From the NCBI RefSeq assembly GCF_014646815.1, contig NZ_BMNZ01000005.1:350415-414414 (forward strand): a stretch of 64,000 bases of DNA. The letters run 5' to 3'. Below the pieces are notes generated by a model that was not told where the DNA came from, did not search any database, and was given only the letters and a program-made list of their open reading frames with translations. Each line of letters opens with the position of its first letter. The first letter of the stretch is position 1. Positions 20,341-29,031 of this stretch are shown here, piece by piece. The position numbers were made by a program, and so were the translations under genes. Origin of the DNA: Terrabacter tumescens. GTDB taxonomy: Bacteria > Actinomycetota > Actinomycetes > Actinomycetales > Dermatophilaceae.

Positions 20341-21590
20341 CGGGCCACGCTCATCGACTCGGGGTCCTTCCCTGTGCACAGCTCGGTCACGACGGCGGTG
20401 AGGGCCGTGACCCCATGGTGGCAGTCCTCGGTGCTCGCGGACTCGCTGGGTGAGTGTGAAACACCTGTGGGGTTGCGCACGAAGAGCATCGCGCTCGGCA
20501 CGCCGTGCGTGGCGAGGATGCCCGCGTCGTGCCCGGCGCCCGTGCCGAGCAGCGGCGCGTCGGGGAGTATGCCGTGCAGCCGCTCCACGAGTCGCGCGTC
20601 GAACGTCGTCGTCGGGGTCCACGACTCCTCGGTCGTCGTCGCGCCGGCACGGGCGGCCTCGGACGAGACGGCCTCGACCAACGAGCGGACGACGTGCTCG
20701 CTGCTGCCACGGGCGTCGAGCCAGGCCGTGACGTGGCTGGGGATGGCGTTGACGCCGCCCGGGACGACGTCGACCTTGCCCACGGTGGCCACGCAGCCGA
20801 GCCCGACGGCATACGACCGCGCGGCCTGGATGACGTCGGCGAGGCCGATCATCGCGTCCCGGCGGTCGGCGATGCGCGTCGTGCCGGCGTGGTTGGCCTC
20901 GCCGGGGATGTCGACGCGCCAGCGGCCGTGCGGCCAGATGTCGGTGCCGATGGCCACCGCGCGGGTCGGGTCGGTGAGGTCGTCGCCGCCGTCGGGGGCG
21001 AGGGCCAGGGCCTTGCCCTGCTCGACGTGCAGCTCGACGAAGCGGCCGATGCGGCGCACCGTCTCGTCGTCGCGGCCGAGCGTCTCGGGGTCCCGGCCGG
21101 CGCTGCGCCAGGCCTCAGCCATGCTGACGCCGTCCGCGTCGGTGAGCGCCCGGGCACGGTCGGCGTCGAGGGCGCCGGTGATGATCCGCGACCCGGCGCA
21201 GGCGATGCCGAAGCGGGCGCCCTCCTCGTCGACGAAGTTGACGACTCCGAGCGGCACGTCGGGCTGCACCCCGGCCTCGCGCAGCGCGTCGACCGTGGCG
21301 AGGGCGCTGACGACACCGAGGGGGCCGTCGAAGGCGCCGCCGTCGGGGACGGAGTCGAGGTGCGAGCCGATGACGACCCCGGGCGTGGTGTCGGGGTCAC
21401 CCCACCAGGCCCACTGGTTGCCGGCGCGGTCCTCGACGAGGTCGAGACCGCGGGCCGCGCACTCGGCGGCGAACCACTCCCGCAGGTCGTGGTCGGTCCG
21501 GGTCCATGCGAAGCGGCGGTAGCCACCCGTCGCGGCGTCACGACCGAGGGGCTCGAGGTCGGCCCACATCCGGTCGAAGGTCGTCGTCAC
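20337..21590 (-). CDS. M20-family amidohydrolase, probable N-formylglutamate deformylase
   Basis: The 417-residue protein belongs to the allantoate amidohydrolase / N-carbamoyl-amino-acid hydrolase group: GSHLDSVPDGGAFDGPLGV (metal His and Asp), NFVDEEGARFG (catalytic Glu-Glu), ELHVEQG, GEANHAGTTRIADRRD and GAGHDAGILA. Those enzymes remove N-carbamoyl groups. Its overlap with hutF and the absence of hutG suggest it deformylates N-formyl-L-glutamate to glutamate and formate, completing the Hut route. That assignment is inferred from context. GTG 21590 is preferred, 11 nt after AGGAG; GTG 21599, GTG 21602 and TTG 21611 are alternatives. Confidence 0.85.
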   Translation of the reverse strand: MTTTFDRMWADLEPLGRDAATGGYRRFAWTRTDHDLREWFAAECAARGLDLVEDRAGNQWAWWGDPDTTPGVVIGSHLDSVPDGGAFDGPLGVVSALATVDALREAGVQPDVPLGVVNFVDEEGARFGIACAGSRIITGALDADRARALTDADGVSMAEAWRSAGRDPETLGRDDETVRRIGRFVELHVEQGKALALAPDGGDDLTDPTRAVAIGTDIWPHGRWRVDIPGEANHAGTTRIADRRDAMIGLADVIQAARSYAVGLGCVATVGKVDVVPGGVNAIPSHVTAWLDARGSSEHVVRSLVEAVSSEAARAGATTTEESWTPTTTFDARLVERLHGILPDAPLLGTGAGHDAGILATHGVPSAMLFVRNPTGVSHSPSESASTEDCHHGVTALTAVVTELCTGKDPESMSVAR

Positions 21591-21639
21591 CTCGATCACC
21601 ACTCCTCGCAACGCCGGCGTCTGCCCCCGGCTCCGTAAC

Positions 21640-21645
21640 TAGGCT
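21640..21645 (+). promoter_or_regulatory. Leaderless -10 box TAGGCT for YbaK gene
   Basis: TAGGCT ends 7 nt before ATG 21653 with no Shine-Dalgarno between them. Confidence 0.6.
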
Positions 21646-21652
21646 CTGCTCC

Positions 21653-22177
21653 ATGGACCCTGACCGCGATGACACGGCCGAGCGTAGTGACTCCGACACC
21701 CCGCGGACGCCCGCGGTCGATGCCGTTCTCGCGGCCGGCATCGAGCACACCGTGACCCGGCACGGCCGCGTCTCGAGCCTCGAGGAGGCGGCGGCCGCCC
21801 GCGGCATCGAGCCGCGCGACCTCATCAAGACCCTCGTCGTGCGCCGCGCCGAGGACGACCACGTCTTCGTCCTCGTACCCGGTGACCGCACGTTCTCGTG
21901 GGCCAAGGTGCGCGCGCTGCTCGGCACGAGCCGCATCTCGATGCCCGACGCCGACGCCGCCAAGGCCGTGACGGGCTACGAGCGCGGCACGATCACGCCG
22001 TTCGGCTCGGCCACCCGGCTGCCGGTCATCGCCGACAGCCACCTCGTGGGCCGTCGCATCTCGATCGGCGGCGGCGCTCACGGGGTGGGCCTCACGGTGC
22101 GGGGCGACGACGTCATCCGCCTCTTCGAGGCGACCGTCGCCGACATCTCCGACGAGGAGACCCGCAAAACCCCCTGA
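21653..22177 (+). CDS. YbaK/EbsC-family aminoacyl-tRNA deacylase
   Basis: The 174-residue protein has the editing-domain signature: [16 protein letters not shown] (the Lys of KTLV is the family catalytic lysine), [43 protein letters not shown] and [21 protein letters not shown]. The family hydrolyses mischarged tRNA such as Cys-tRNAPro or Ala-tRNAPro in trans. ATG 21653 follows a leaderless promoter. It is inserted on the opposite strand within the hut region and has no obvious functional tie to histidine degradation. Confidence 0.9.
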   Translation: MDPDRDDTAERSDSDTPRTPAVDAVLAAGIEHTVTRHGRVSSLEEAAAARGIEPRDLIKTLVVRRAEDDHVFVLVPGDRTFSWAKVRALLGTSRISMPDADAAKAVTGYERGTITPFGSATRLPVIADSHLVGRRISIGGGAHGVGLTVRGDDVIRLFEATVADISDEETRKTP

Positions 22178-22200
22178 GCACGAGCACCCCACCCCCTCAC

Positions 22201-22310
22201 CCGTCGAGAGGCCACTTCTTGCGGGTCCCGTCCCGTCGAGAGGCCAATCTTCGCGGGTCCGGCACCGTCGAGAGGCCACGGTTTGCCCCTCGTGGCGCGT
22301 CGAGAGGTCA
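22201..22310. repeat. Four copies of GTCGAGAGG(C/T)CA intergenic repeat
   Basis: The core CGTCGAGAGGCCA occurs at about 22202, 22234 and 22266, and as CGTCGAGAGGTCA near 22298, spaced roughly 32 bp. The first two copies are followed by a T-rich stretch and GCGGGT, the third by TTTGCCCC. The gap between the YbaK and DUF2256 genes is made almost entirely of these units. The same element recurs at 24526-24634. Confidence 0.85.
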
Positions 22311-22331
22311 GGATGCCGGACACTGGTCACC

Positions 22332-22709
22332 ATGTCCCGCACCCCGCTGCCCACCAAACCGTGCGCCCGCTGCGGCCGCACCATCACGTGGCGCAAGGCC
22401 TGGGAGCGTGACTGGGCAACCGTGCGCTGGTGCTCCGACAACTGCCGAAAGCGCGGCCTGACCCCCGTCGACATCGAGCTCGAGGACGCCCTGGCCAAGC
22501 TCGTCAGGGCGCACGCCGCCTCGGCCACCGTCGACCCGGCCGATGCGGCCCGGGCTGTCGGGGGCGCCGAGTGGGAGACCCTCGTCGAGCCCGCCCGCAA
22601 CGCGGCCCGACGGCTCGTCGCCGCCGGGCGCGCCCAGATCGTCCAGGGCGGTCGGGTCATCGACCCCGACCACGCGAAGGGCCCGATCACGGTGCGCCGC
22701 CCCCGCTGA
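22332..22709 (+). CDS. DUF2256-DUF3253 protein with zinc-finger-like N-terminus
   Basis: The 125-residue protein begins with [20 protein letters not shown] and [10 protein letters not shown], a four-cysteine DUF2256 motif that should bind zinc. The rest ([17 protein letters not shown]...[33 protein letters not shown]) is the winged-helix-like DUF3253. The fusion is known in actinobacteria, but I know of no function; a nucleic-acid-binding role is plausible from the fold types. ATG 22332 lies just after the GTCGAGAGG repeats. The gene is convergent with hutU and separated from it by a large hairpin. Confidence 0.85.
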   Translation: MSRTPLPTKPCARCGRTITWRKAWERDWATVRWCSDNCRKRGLTPVDIELEDALAKLVRAHAASATVDPADAARAVGGAEWETLVEPARNAARRLVAAGRAQIVQGGRVIDPDHAKGPITVRRPR

Positions 22710-22742
22710 GCGCTGCACCCGAGCCCTCCCGGCGTCCCCCGG

Positions 22743-22786
22743 TTCGATGTGTCCGCGCGGCCCAGAGGCCGCGGCAACACATCGAA
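22743..22786. terminator. Large hairpin between convergent DUF2256 gene and hutU
   Basis: TTCGATGTGT and ACACATCGAA form the outer 10-bp stem, and inner GGCC/GGCC with flanking CCGCG/GCGG extends pairing almost to a 4-nt loop. It lies between two gene ends, consistent with a bidirectional terminator. The right arm GCAACACATCGA resembles that of the palindrome at 56690-56759. Confidence 0.7.
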
Positions 22787-22821
22787 GGCGGAGACGGGAG
22801 CGCTGAACGGCATACGGCCTC

Positions 22822-24477
22822 TCAGCCCTCCTGCATCGGGATGCGGACGCCGCGCTCGTGCGCGACCCGGTCGGCGATGTCGTAGCCCGCGTCGACGTGA
22901 CGGATGACGCCCATGCCGGGGTCGTTGGTCAGCACGCGCGCGAGCTTCTGCGCCGCGAGGTCGGTGCCGTCGGCGAGGGAGACCTGGCCGGCATGCAGGC
23001 TGCGGCCGATACCGACGCCGCCGCCGTGGTGGATCGAGACCCAGCTCGCGCCCGAGCTCGTGTTGACGAGGGCGTTGAGCAGCGGCCAGTCGGCGATCGC
23101 GTCGGAGCCGTCGGCCATGGCCTCGGTCTCGCGGTACGGGCTCGCGACCGAGCCCGAGTCGAGGTGGTCGCGGCCGATGACGATCGGGGCGCTCACCTCG
23201 CCGGTGCGGACGAGCTCGTTGAACGCGAGCCCGGCCTTGTCGCGCTCGCCGTAGCCGAGCCAGCAGATGCGGGCAGGCAGGCCCTGGAAGGCGATCCGGT
23301 CCTGAGCGCCGCGGATCCACTTGTGCAGGCGGTCGTTGTCGGGGAAGAGATCGAGCACGGCCTTGTCGGTCGCGGCGATGTCGCGCGGGTCGCCCGAGAG
23401 CGCGGCCCAGCGGAACGGGCCCTTGCCCTCGCAGAAGAGCGGACGGATGTAGGCGGGCACGAAGCCGGGGAACTCGAACGCCCGGTCGTAGCCGCCCTGC
23501 CGGGCCTCGTCGCGGATCGAGTTGCCGTAGTCGAAGACCTCGGCGCCGGCGTCCTGGAACTCGACCATCGCCTTGACGTGCTTGGCCATCGAGGCGCGGG
23601 CGCGGTCGGTGAAGTCCTCGGGCTTCTTCTCGGCATACTCGGCCCAGTCCTCGAGCGCGACACCCTCGGGGAGGTAGCTGAGCGGGTCGTGCGCCGAGGT
23701 CTGGTCGGTGACGATGTCGATCTCGACGCCGCGGCGGAGCAGCTCGGGGAAGATCTCGGCCGCGTTGCCGACGACGCCCACGGACCAGCCGCGACGCTCG
23801 CGCTTGGCGGCGAGCGCCTTGTCGATGGCGTCGTCGAGGTCCTTGGCGACCTCGTCCAGGTAGCGGTGCTCGACGCGGCGGTGCAGCCGGGCCGGGTCGA
23901 CGTCGACGATGAGGCAGGCACCGTCGTTCATCGTGACGGCGAGCGGCTGCGCGCCGCCCATGCCGCCGCAGCCACCGGTCAGGGTGAGCGTGCCGGCGAG
24001 GGTGCCGCCGAAGCGCTTCTCGGCGACGGCGGCGAACGTCTCGTAGGTGCCCTGGACGATGCCCTGGGTGCCGATGTAGATCCACGACCCGGCCGTCATC
24101 TGGCCGTACATCGTCAACCCGAGGTGCTCGAGGCGACGGAACTCCGGCCACGTGGCCCAGTCACCGACGAGGTTGGAGTTGGCGATGAGCACGCGCGGCG
24201 CCCACTCGTGGGTCTGCATGACGCCGACGGGGCGGCCGCTCTGGACGAGCATCGTCTCGTCCTGCTTCAGCGTCGTCAGCGTGCGCACCATGGCGTCGAA
24301 CGACTTCCAGTCGCGGGCTGCCCGGCCGGTGCCGCCGTAGACGACGAGGTCGTCGGGGCGCTCGGCCACCTCGGGGTCGAGGTTGTTCATGAGCATCCGC
24401 AGCGGGGCCTCGGTGGCCCACGACTGCGCGGTCAGCTGCGTGCCGCGAGCCGCGCGGACGGGTCGTGCACCTTCCAT
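22822..24477 (-). CDS. hutU: Urocanate hydratase
   Basis: The 551-residue enzyme adds water to urocanate to give 4-imidazolone-5-propionate. The family features are [27 protein letters not shown] near the start, [22 protein letters not shown], the NAD-binding [48 protein letters not shown], and [13 protein letters not shown] with the active-site cysteine region. ATG 24477 has GGAGAG 5 nt upstream. The length is normal. It lies 171 bp after hutH, with a block of GTCGARAGG repeats between them. Confidence 0.98.
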   Translation of the reverse strand: MEGARPVRAARGTQLTAQSWATEAPLRMLMNNLDPEVAERPDDLVVYGGTGRAARDWKSFDAMVRTLTTLKQDETMLVQSGRPVGVMQTHEWAPRVLIANSNLVGDWATWPEFRRLEHLGLTMYGQMTAGSWIYIGTQGIVQGTYETFAAVAEKRFGGTLAGTLTLTGGCGGMGGAQPLAVTMNDGACLIVDVDPARLHRRVEHRYLDEVAKDLDDAIDKALAAKRERRGWSVGVVGNAAEIFPELLRRGVEIDIVTDQTSAHDPLSYLPEGVALEDWAEYAEKKPEDFTDRARASMAKHVKAMVEFQDAGAEVFDYGNSIRDEARQGGYDRAFEFPGFVPAYIRPLFCEGKGPFRWAALSGDPRDIAATDKAVLDLFPDNDRLHKWIRGAQDRIAFQGLPARICWLGYGERDKAGLAFNELVRTGEVSAPIVIGRDHLDSGSVASPYRETEAMADGSDAIADWPLLNALVNTSSGASWVSIHHGGGVGIGRSLHAGQVSLADGTDLAAQKLARVLTNDPGMGVIRHVDAGYDIADRVAHERGVRIPMQEG

Positions 24478-24525
24478 GTCACTCTCCTTCGAGCGGGAAA
24501 TTCGTTGGTATGCCGTGTGGTCCAC

Positions 24526-24634
24526 CCGTCGAAAGGCCATCTTTTGCGGGTGTGTGACGGTCGAGAGGCCAATCCGATTCGCGATCTTTGGCCACTCGAC
24601 TGCGCTCCATCCGCAAACTTTGGCCTTTCGACGG
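24526..24634. repeat. Four copies, both orientations, of the GTCGARAGGCCA repeat
   Basis: Forward copies lie at 24526-24539 (CCGTCGAAAGGCCA) and 24559-24571 (GGTCGAGAGGCCA). Inverted copies lie at 24581-24600 (core GGCCACTCGAC) and 24611-24634 (TTTGGCCTTTCGACGG). They fill most of the hutH-hutU gap. The forward and inverted members could pair to form a hairpin in a hut transcript. Confidence 0.8.
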
Positions 24635-24648
24635 TTGGGGTGGGTGGG

Positions 24649-26238
24649 TCAGCGGAGGGGGCCGGTGACGGACTCGGCGGCGGCGAGGACGACGCCGTCG
24701 GTCACGGCCGCGCAGGCGCCCTCGATGTCGGGCGCGAGGAAGCGGTCGGGGCCGGGTGCGACGTTCGTGCGGGCGGCCAGCGCGGCGACGACGGCGCCGG
24801 TCGCCGGGGCCGGCTCGAGCGGTGCCCGCAGCTGGATGCCGCGCGCGGCCGTCAGCACCTCGATGGCGAGGACGCGGCCGAGGGCGTCGACGGACCGGCG
24901 CAGCTTGCGGGCCCCGGACCAGCCCATCGACACGTGGTCCTCCTGCATGGCCGAGCTAGGGATCGAGTCGACGGACGCGGGCACGGCGAGGCGCTTCATC
25001 TCCGAGACCATGGCGGCCTGGGTGTACTGCGCGATCATCAGGCCCGAGTCGACGCCGGGGTCGTCGGCGAGGAACGGCGGCAGGCCGTGGTTGCGCGACT
25101 GGTCGAGGAAGCGGTCGGTGCGGCGCTCGGCCATCGAGGCGACGTCGGCCGCGACGATGGCGAGGAAGTCGAGGACGTAGGCGACCGGGGCACCGTGGAA
25201 GTTGCCGTTGGACTCGACGCGGCCGTCGGGCGTGACGACGGGGTTGTCGACGGCGGAGGCGAGCTCGGCCGCGGCGACGCGGGCCGCGTGCTCGACGGTG
25301 TCGCGGGCGCCGCCGTGCACCTGGGGCGCGCAGCGCAGGGAGTAGGCGTCCTGGACGCGGGTGCACTCCTCGGTGCGGTGGGACTCGCGCATCGGCGAGC
25401 TCGCCATGACGGCAAGGATGTTCGCGGCCGACGCGCCCTGTCCCACTTGGGGCCGCAGGGCGTGCAGGTCGGCGGCGAAGACGTCGTCGGTGCCGAGCAG
25501 GCCCTCGACGCTCATGGCCGCGGAAACGTCGGCGACCTTGAGCAGGTGGCGCAGGTCGTGGATGGCGAGGACGAGCATGCCGAGCATGCCGTCGGTGCCG
25601 TTGATGAGGGCCAGGCCCTCCTTCTCGGCGAGGACGACGGGCTCGATCCCGTTGTCGCGCAGGGCGGTCGCGGCATCCGTGAGGGTGCCGTCGGCGAGAC
25701 GCACCGGCCCCTCGCCCATGACGGCGAGCGCGCAGTGCGAGAGCGGGGCGAGGTCGCCGGAGCAGCCGAGCGAGCCGTACTCGTGCACGACCGGGGTGAT
25801 CCCGGCACTGAGCAGGGCGGCATACGCCCTCGCGGTCTCGAGGCGGACGCCGGTGCGCCCGGTGGCGAGCGTCGAGAGGCGCAGCAGCATGAGCGCGCGC
25901 ACCACCTCGCGCTCGACCTCGGGGCCGGCGCCGGCCGCGTGGGAGCGCACGAGCGAGCGCTGCAGCTGGGCGCGCAGGGCCGTCGGGATGTGGCGGGTCG
26001 CGAGGGCGCCGAAGCCGGTCGACACGCCGTAGTGCGGCACGGTGTCGTGCGCGAGGTCCTCGATGACCGCGCGGCTGCGCGAGATCTCGGCCTCGGCCTC
26101 GGCGGACAGCTCGACGCGAGCGCCGTGGCGGGCGACGGCGACTACCTCGTCGGGCGAGAGCGGTCCGGTGCCGACGGTGACCGTGCCGGCGGAACCGAGG
26201 GGGCCGTGGAGGCCGGCGGTGGCGGGTGCTGCGTTCAT
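24649..26238 (-). CDS. hutH: Histidine ammonia-lyase
   Basis: The 529-residue lyase removes ammonia from L-histidine to form urocanate, the first Hut step. Conserved regions include YGVSTGFGALATRHI, the cofactor-forming loop YGSLGCSGDLAPLSHCAL, EGLALINGTDGMLG, YSLRCAPQVHGGARD, NPVVTPDGRVESNGNFHG and SMQEDHVSMGWSGARK-like sequence (SAMQEDHVSMGW). The MIO cofactor normally forms from Ala-Ser-Gly; here it is Cys159-Ser160-Gly161. ATG 26238 has only a weak Shine-Dalgarno. It is divergent from an IclR regulator and separated from it by a palindromic operator candidate. Confidence 0.97.
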   Translation of the reverse strand: MNAAPATAGLHGPLGSAGTVTVGTGPLSPDEVVAVARHGARVELSAEAEAEISRSRAVIEDLAHDTVPHYGVSTGFGALATRHIPTALRAQLQRSLVRSHAAGAGPEVEREVVRALMLLRLSTLATGRTGVRLETARAYAALLSAGITPVVHEYGSLGCSGDLAPLSHCALAVMGEGPVRLADGTLTDAATALRDNGIEPVVLAEKEGLALINGTDGMLGMLVLAIHDLRHLLKVADVSAAMSVEGLLGTDDVFAADLHALRPQVGQGASAANILAVMASSPMRESHRTEECTRVQDAYSLRCAPQVHGGARDTVEHAARVAAAELASAVDNPVVTPDGRVESNGNFHGAPVAYVLDFLAIVAADVASMAERRTDRFLDQSRNHGLPPFLADDPGVDSGLMIAQYTQAAMVSEMKRLAVPASVDSIPSSAMQEDHVSMGWSGARKLRRSVDALGRVLAIEVLTAARGIQLRAPLEPAPATGAVVAALAARTNVAPGPDRFLAPDIEGACAAVTDGVVLAAAESVTGPLR

Positions 26239-26285
26239 GGACCCATCGAACCGCCCCCGCGCTGGCGCGACGGCCCGCCAGGGTG

Positions 26286-26308
26286 GACAATTGTCTCGGA
26301 TGCGAGAC
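26286..26308. promoter_or_regulatory. Overlapping palindromes, candidate hut operator
   Basis: GACAATTGTC (26286-26295) is a perfect palindrome and overlaps a second inverted repeat GTCTCG-GATG-CGAGAC (26293-26308). They lie in the 101-bp gap between divergent hutH and the IclR gene, the usual place for an autoregulatory operator. Confidence 0.55.
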
Positions 26309-26339
26309 GTCGTCGATCGCGGACAGGAGGTGGCCCCAC

Positions 26340-27110
26340 GTGTCCAACGCCCCGGCCGCCGCCAACGCCCTCGACGTCCTCGAGCACCTCTCCCGCCACG
26401 CCGAGCCGGTGCCCGCCGCGTCCATCGCGCGCGACCTGGGCCTGCCCCGCAGCTCGGTCTACCACCTGCTCAAGGTGCTGCACGGGCGCGGCTACGTCAC
26501 CCACTACGTGGAGGAGCGGCGCTTCGGGCTCGGCCAGGCGGCATACGAGCTCGGCTCCGCCTACCAGCGGCAGGCTCCCCTCGCCCGCGTCGCGAGGGCC
26601 GCGATGCGCCGGCTCGTCGACCAGTGCGGGCGCAACGCCCACTTCGCGACGCTCGACGGGCGCGACGTCATCTACCTCCTCGAGGAGCGCGCGCCCGGCC
26701 AGCCGATGCTCGTCACCGACGTCGGCGTGCGCCTGCCCGCCCACCTCACCGCGAGCGGGCTCGCCATGCTCTCGGCGCTGCCGGCGACACAGGTGCGCGC
26801 GCTCTACCCCGACCGCGCGTCGTTCGTCGAGCGCAGCGGCGGCGGCCCGCGGTCGCTGGGCGAGCTGCGCAGCGTCCTCACCCGGACGCGGACCGACGGC
26901 TACGCCCGCGAGGAGGGCACCGTGACGACCGACCTCTCCTCGGTCGCCGTGCCCGTCCTCGACCGCGCGGGACGTCCACTCGCCGCGATCGCCCTGACGC
27001 TGCGCACCGCCGACGCCACGACCGAGCACGTGACGGAGCTCGTCGCGCGGGCGCGCCTTGCCGCCGACGACATCGCACGACGCCTGAGCCCCAACGCCGC
27101 CCGTCGCTGA
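26340..27110 (+). CDS. IclR-family regulator, probable hut repressor
   Basis: The 256-residue protein has an N-terminal winged helix (ANALDVLEHLSRHAEPVPAASIARDLGLPRSSVYHLLKVLHGRGYV, residues 8-52) and the IclR effector domain (FATLDGRDVIYLLEE, LTASGLAMLSALP, DGYAREEGTVTTDLSSVAVPVLDRAGRPLAAIALTL). GTG 26340 follows AGGAGG. Its divergence from hutH and the palindromes between them indicate it controls histidine utilisation, probably with urocanate or a pathway intermediate as effector. The effector is inference from Hut systems in general. Confidence 0.88.
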   Translation: MSNAPAAANALDVLEHLSRHAEPVPAASIARDLGLPRSSVYHLLKVLHGRGYVTHYVEERRFGLGQAAYELGSAYQRQAPLARVARAAMRRLVDQCGRNAHFATLDGRDVIYLLEERAPGQPMLVTDVGVRLPAHLTASGLAMLSALPATQVRALYPDRASFVERSGGGPRSLGELRSVLTRTRTDGYAREEGTVTTDLSSVAVPVLDRAGRPLAAIALTLRTADATTEHVTELVARARLAADDIARRLSPNAARR

Positions 27111-27135
27111 GCCCCCGCAGGGGCCCGACCTCTCC

Positions 27136-27141
27136 TAGGGT
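27136..27141 (+). promoter_or_regulatory. Leaderless -10 box TAGGGT for S51 gene
   Basis: TAGGGT ends 6 nt before ATG 27148 with no Shine-Dalgarno between them. Confidence 0.65.
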
Positions 27142-27147
27142 GCCGAC

Positions 27148-27864
27148 ATGGACGTCCACCTCATCGGCGGCGGCTGGGACGACGACCTCGCCCCCGCGCT
27201 CTACGGCGACTTCGTCGAGGCCGCGGCCCGTCGCGCCGACGCCACCCCGCGCATCCTCCTCGTCGTCATGGGCACCGACCCCGAGTCCCGCGAGTACCAC
27301 GAGAAGTACGTCCACACCCTCGGGCTCGTCGGCGGCCACGAGCTCGTCGTCGAGCGGGTGCCGGAGGGCTCGCCCTTCGACGAGGCCGCGCTCGACGGGG
27401 TCGACGGGCTCTTCGTCGGCGGTGGTCCGACGCCGGAGTACCACGCATCCCTCGCGGGTGCCTACGGCCGCATCCGCACGCTCGTCGAGTCGGGTATGCC
27501 GTATGCCGGGTTCTCGGCCGGCGCTGCCATCGCGGGCTCCCACGCGGTGATCGGCGGCTGGCGCCTCGACGGTCGAGCCGTCTGCCCGGAGGACAGCAAC
27601 GAGGACCTCGACGCCGTGGCGGTCGTCGAGGGGATCGGCCTGGTGCCGGGGTCCGTCGACGTCCATGCCGCCCAGTGGGGCAACGTGTCACGGCTCGTCG
27701 CCGTCGTGGCGGCGGGGCTGGCGCCGAGCGGCGTCGCCATCGACGAGGGCACCCGTCTCGGACCGGACGGACGGGTCGTGGGTGCCGGTCGGGTGTGGCA
27801 CGTCACCCCGGACACGTCGGCCCCGGGCGGGGCGCTCCTTCGCGCGGAGGCCGCGGGTCAATAG
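27148..27864 (+). CDS. Peptidase S51 / type 1 glutamine amidotransferase-like protein
   Basis: The 238-residue protein has the dipeptidase-E/cyanophycinase fold signs: MDVHLIGGGWDDD at the N-terminus, GVDGLFVGGGPTPEYH, the nucleophile elbow YAGFSAGAAIAGS (Ser nucleophile), and a His at DVHAAQWGNVSR. Family members cleave peptide bonds next to aspartate or hydrolyse cyanophycin. The exact substrate here is not evident, and there is no signal peptide, so it should be cytosolic. The start is fixed by the leaderless promoter. Its stop codon overlaps the -10 box of the next gene. Confidence 0.8.
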   Translation: MDVHLIGGGWDDDLAPALYGDFVEAAARRADATPRILLVVMGTDPESREYHEKYVHTLGLVGGHELVVERVPEGSPFDEAALDGVDGLFVGGGPTPEYHASLAGAYGRIRTLVESGMPYAGFSAGAAIAGSHAVIGGWRLDGRAVCPEDSNEDLDAVAVVEGIGLVPGSVDVHAAQWGNVSRLVAVVAAGLAPSGVAIDEGTRLGPDGRVVGAGRVWHVTPDTSAPGGALLRAEAAGQ

Positions 27865-27867
27865 GCT
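27862..27867 (+). promoter_or_regulatory. Leaderless -10 box TAGGCT overlapping the S51 stop codon
   Basis: TAGGCT begins with the TAG stop of the preceding gene and ends 7 nt before ATG 27875. Confidence 0.6.
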
Positions 27868-27874
27868 CGGCCCC

Positions 27875-28858
27875 ATGCGCGCCATCACGATCCCGGAGCC
27901 CGGAGACGCCGACAGCCTCGTCCTCGACGAGGTCCCCGACCCCGAGGTGCAGGCCGGGCAGGTGCTCCTCGACGTCGTCGCCGCGGGCGTCAACCGCGCC
28001 GACGTGATGCAGCGGCTCGGCCACTACCCGCCCCCGCCCGGTGCGTCGGAGTACCCGGGGCTCGAGGTCAGCGGACGCATCGCGGCGCTCGGCGAGGGCG
28101 TCGAGGGCTGGCAGGTCGGTGACGAGGTCTGTGCCCTCATCGACGGCGGTGGCTATGCCGAGCGCGTCGCGGTGCCCGCCGACCAGCTGCTCCCCGTGCC
28201 GCGCGGCGTCTCGCTCGTCGACGCTGCCGGGCTGCCCGAGGTGGCGTGCACGGTGTGGTCCAACGTCTTCCTCGTCGCCAACATCCAGCCCGGGCAGGTG
28301 CTCCTCGTCCACGGCGGCAGCTCCGGCATCGGCACGATGGCCATCCAGCTCGCCAAGGCCGTCGGCGCCCACGTCGCCGTGACGGCGGGCAACCAGGCCA
28401 AGCTCGACGTGTGCCGCGAGCTCGGCGCCGAGTTCCTCGTCAACTACCGCGAGGAGGACTTCGTCGAGCGGGTGCGCGAGCTCACCAAGGGCCACGGCGC
28501 CGACGTCATCCTCGACAACATGGGCGCGAAGTACCTCGCCCGCAACGTCGAGGCGCTGGCGATCAACGGGCGGCTCGTGACGATCGGCCTGATGGGCGGT
28601 CGCAAGGGCGAGCTCGACATGGGCATGCTGCTCGCCAAGCGCGCGGCCGTCATCGCGACCTCGCTGCGGGCGCGGCCCGCGACGGAGAAGGCGGCGATCG
28701 TCGCCGCCGTCCGCGAGCACGTGTGGCCGCTCATCGAGTCCGGCGCCGTGCGACCCGTCATCCACTCGCGCCACCCGCTCGAGCACGCCGCCGAGGCGCA
28801 CCGCGAGATGGAGGCCTCGGGCCACATCGGCAAGATCCTGCTCACCACCGGACGCTGA
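27875..28858 (+). CDS. NAD(P)H quinone oxidoreductase (zeta-crystallin/PIG3 type)
   Basis: The 327-residue zinc-free medium-chain reductase shows GVNRADVMQRLGHYPPPPGASEYPGLEVSGRI, GDEVCALIDGGGYAERVAVP, the nucleotide-binding VHGGSSGIGTMAIQLAK and DVILDNMGAKYLARNVEAL, which are diagnostic of the PIG3-like family. It should reduce quinones or related electrophiles with NADPH in the cytoplasm. ATG 27875 is supported by the leaderless promoter. It is downstream of, but probably independently transcribed from, the S51 gene. Confidence 0.92.
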   Translation: MRAITIPEPGDADSLVLDEVPDPEVQAGQVLLDVVAAGVNRADVMQRLGHYPPPPGASEYPGLEVSGRIAALGEGVEGWQVGDEVCALIDGGGYAERVAVPADQLLPVPRGVSLVDAAGLPEVACTVWSNVFLVANIQPGQVLLVHGGSSGIGTMAIQLAKAVGAHVAVTAGNQAKLDVCRELGAEFLVNYREEDFVERVRELTKGHGADVILDNMGAKYLARNVEALAINGRLVTIGLMGGRKGELDMGMLLAKRAAVIATSLRARPATEKAAIVAAVREHVWPLIESGAVRPVIHSRHPLEHAAEAHREMEASGHIGKILLTTGR

Positions 28859-29031
28859 CCGGACCTCCCGACACTCGACCTTCGCCCCCAGCAGGACGCG
28901 AACAGCCCTGTCTCGCGGAACGATCCGGCCGTGTCGGACTCGTCCCGTGACGGGTCGACCGCGACCGGCGTACCGTCGATCGATGGACCACTTCGGCGCG
29001 AAGCGGCCCCCGATCCCACGGGAGGTTCACG

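Noticed and set aside
22858..26925. A very long plus-strand open frame (over 1,300 codons) spanning hutU, hutH and the IclR start
   Set aside because: It is antisense to hutU and hutH, whose sequences match known families along their whole length. The frame is open only because of the GC-rich codon bias, and its product is low-complexity Gly/Ala/Arg/Asp-rich.
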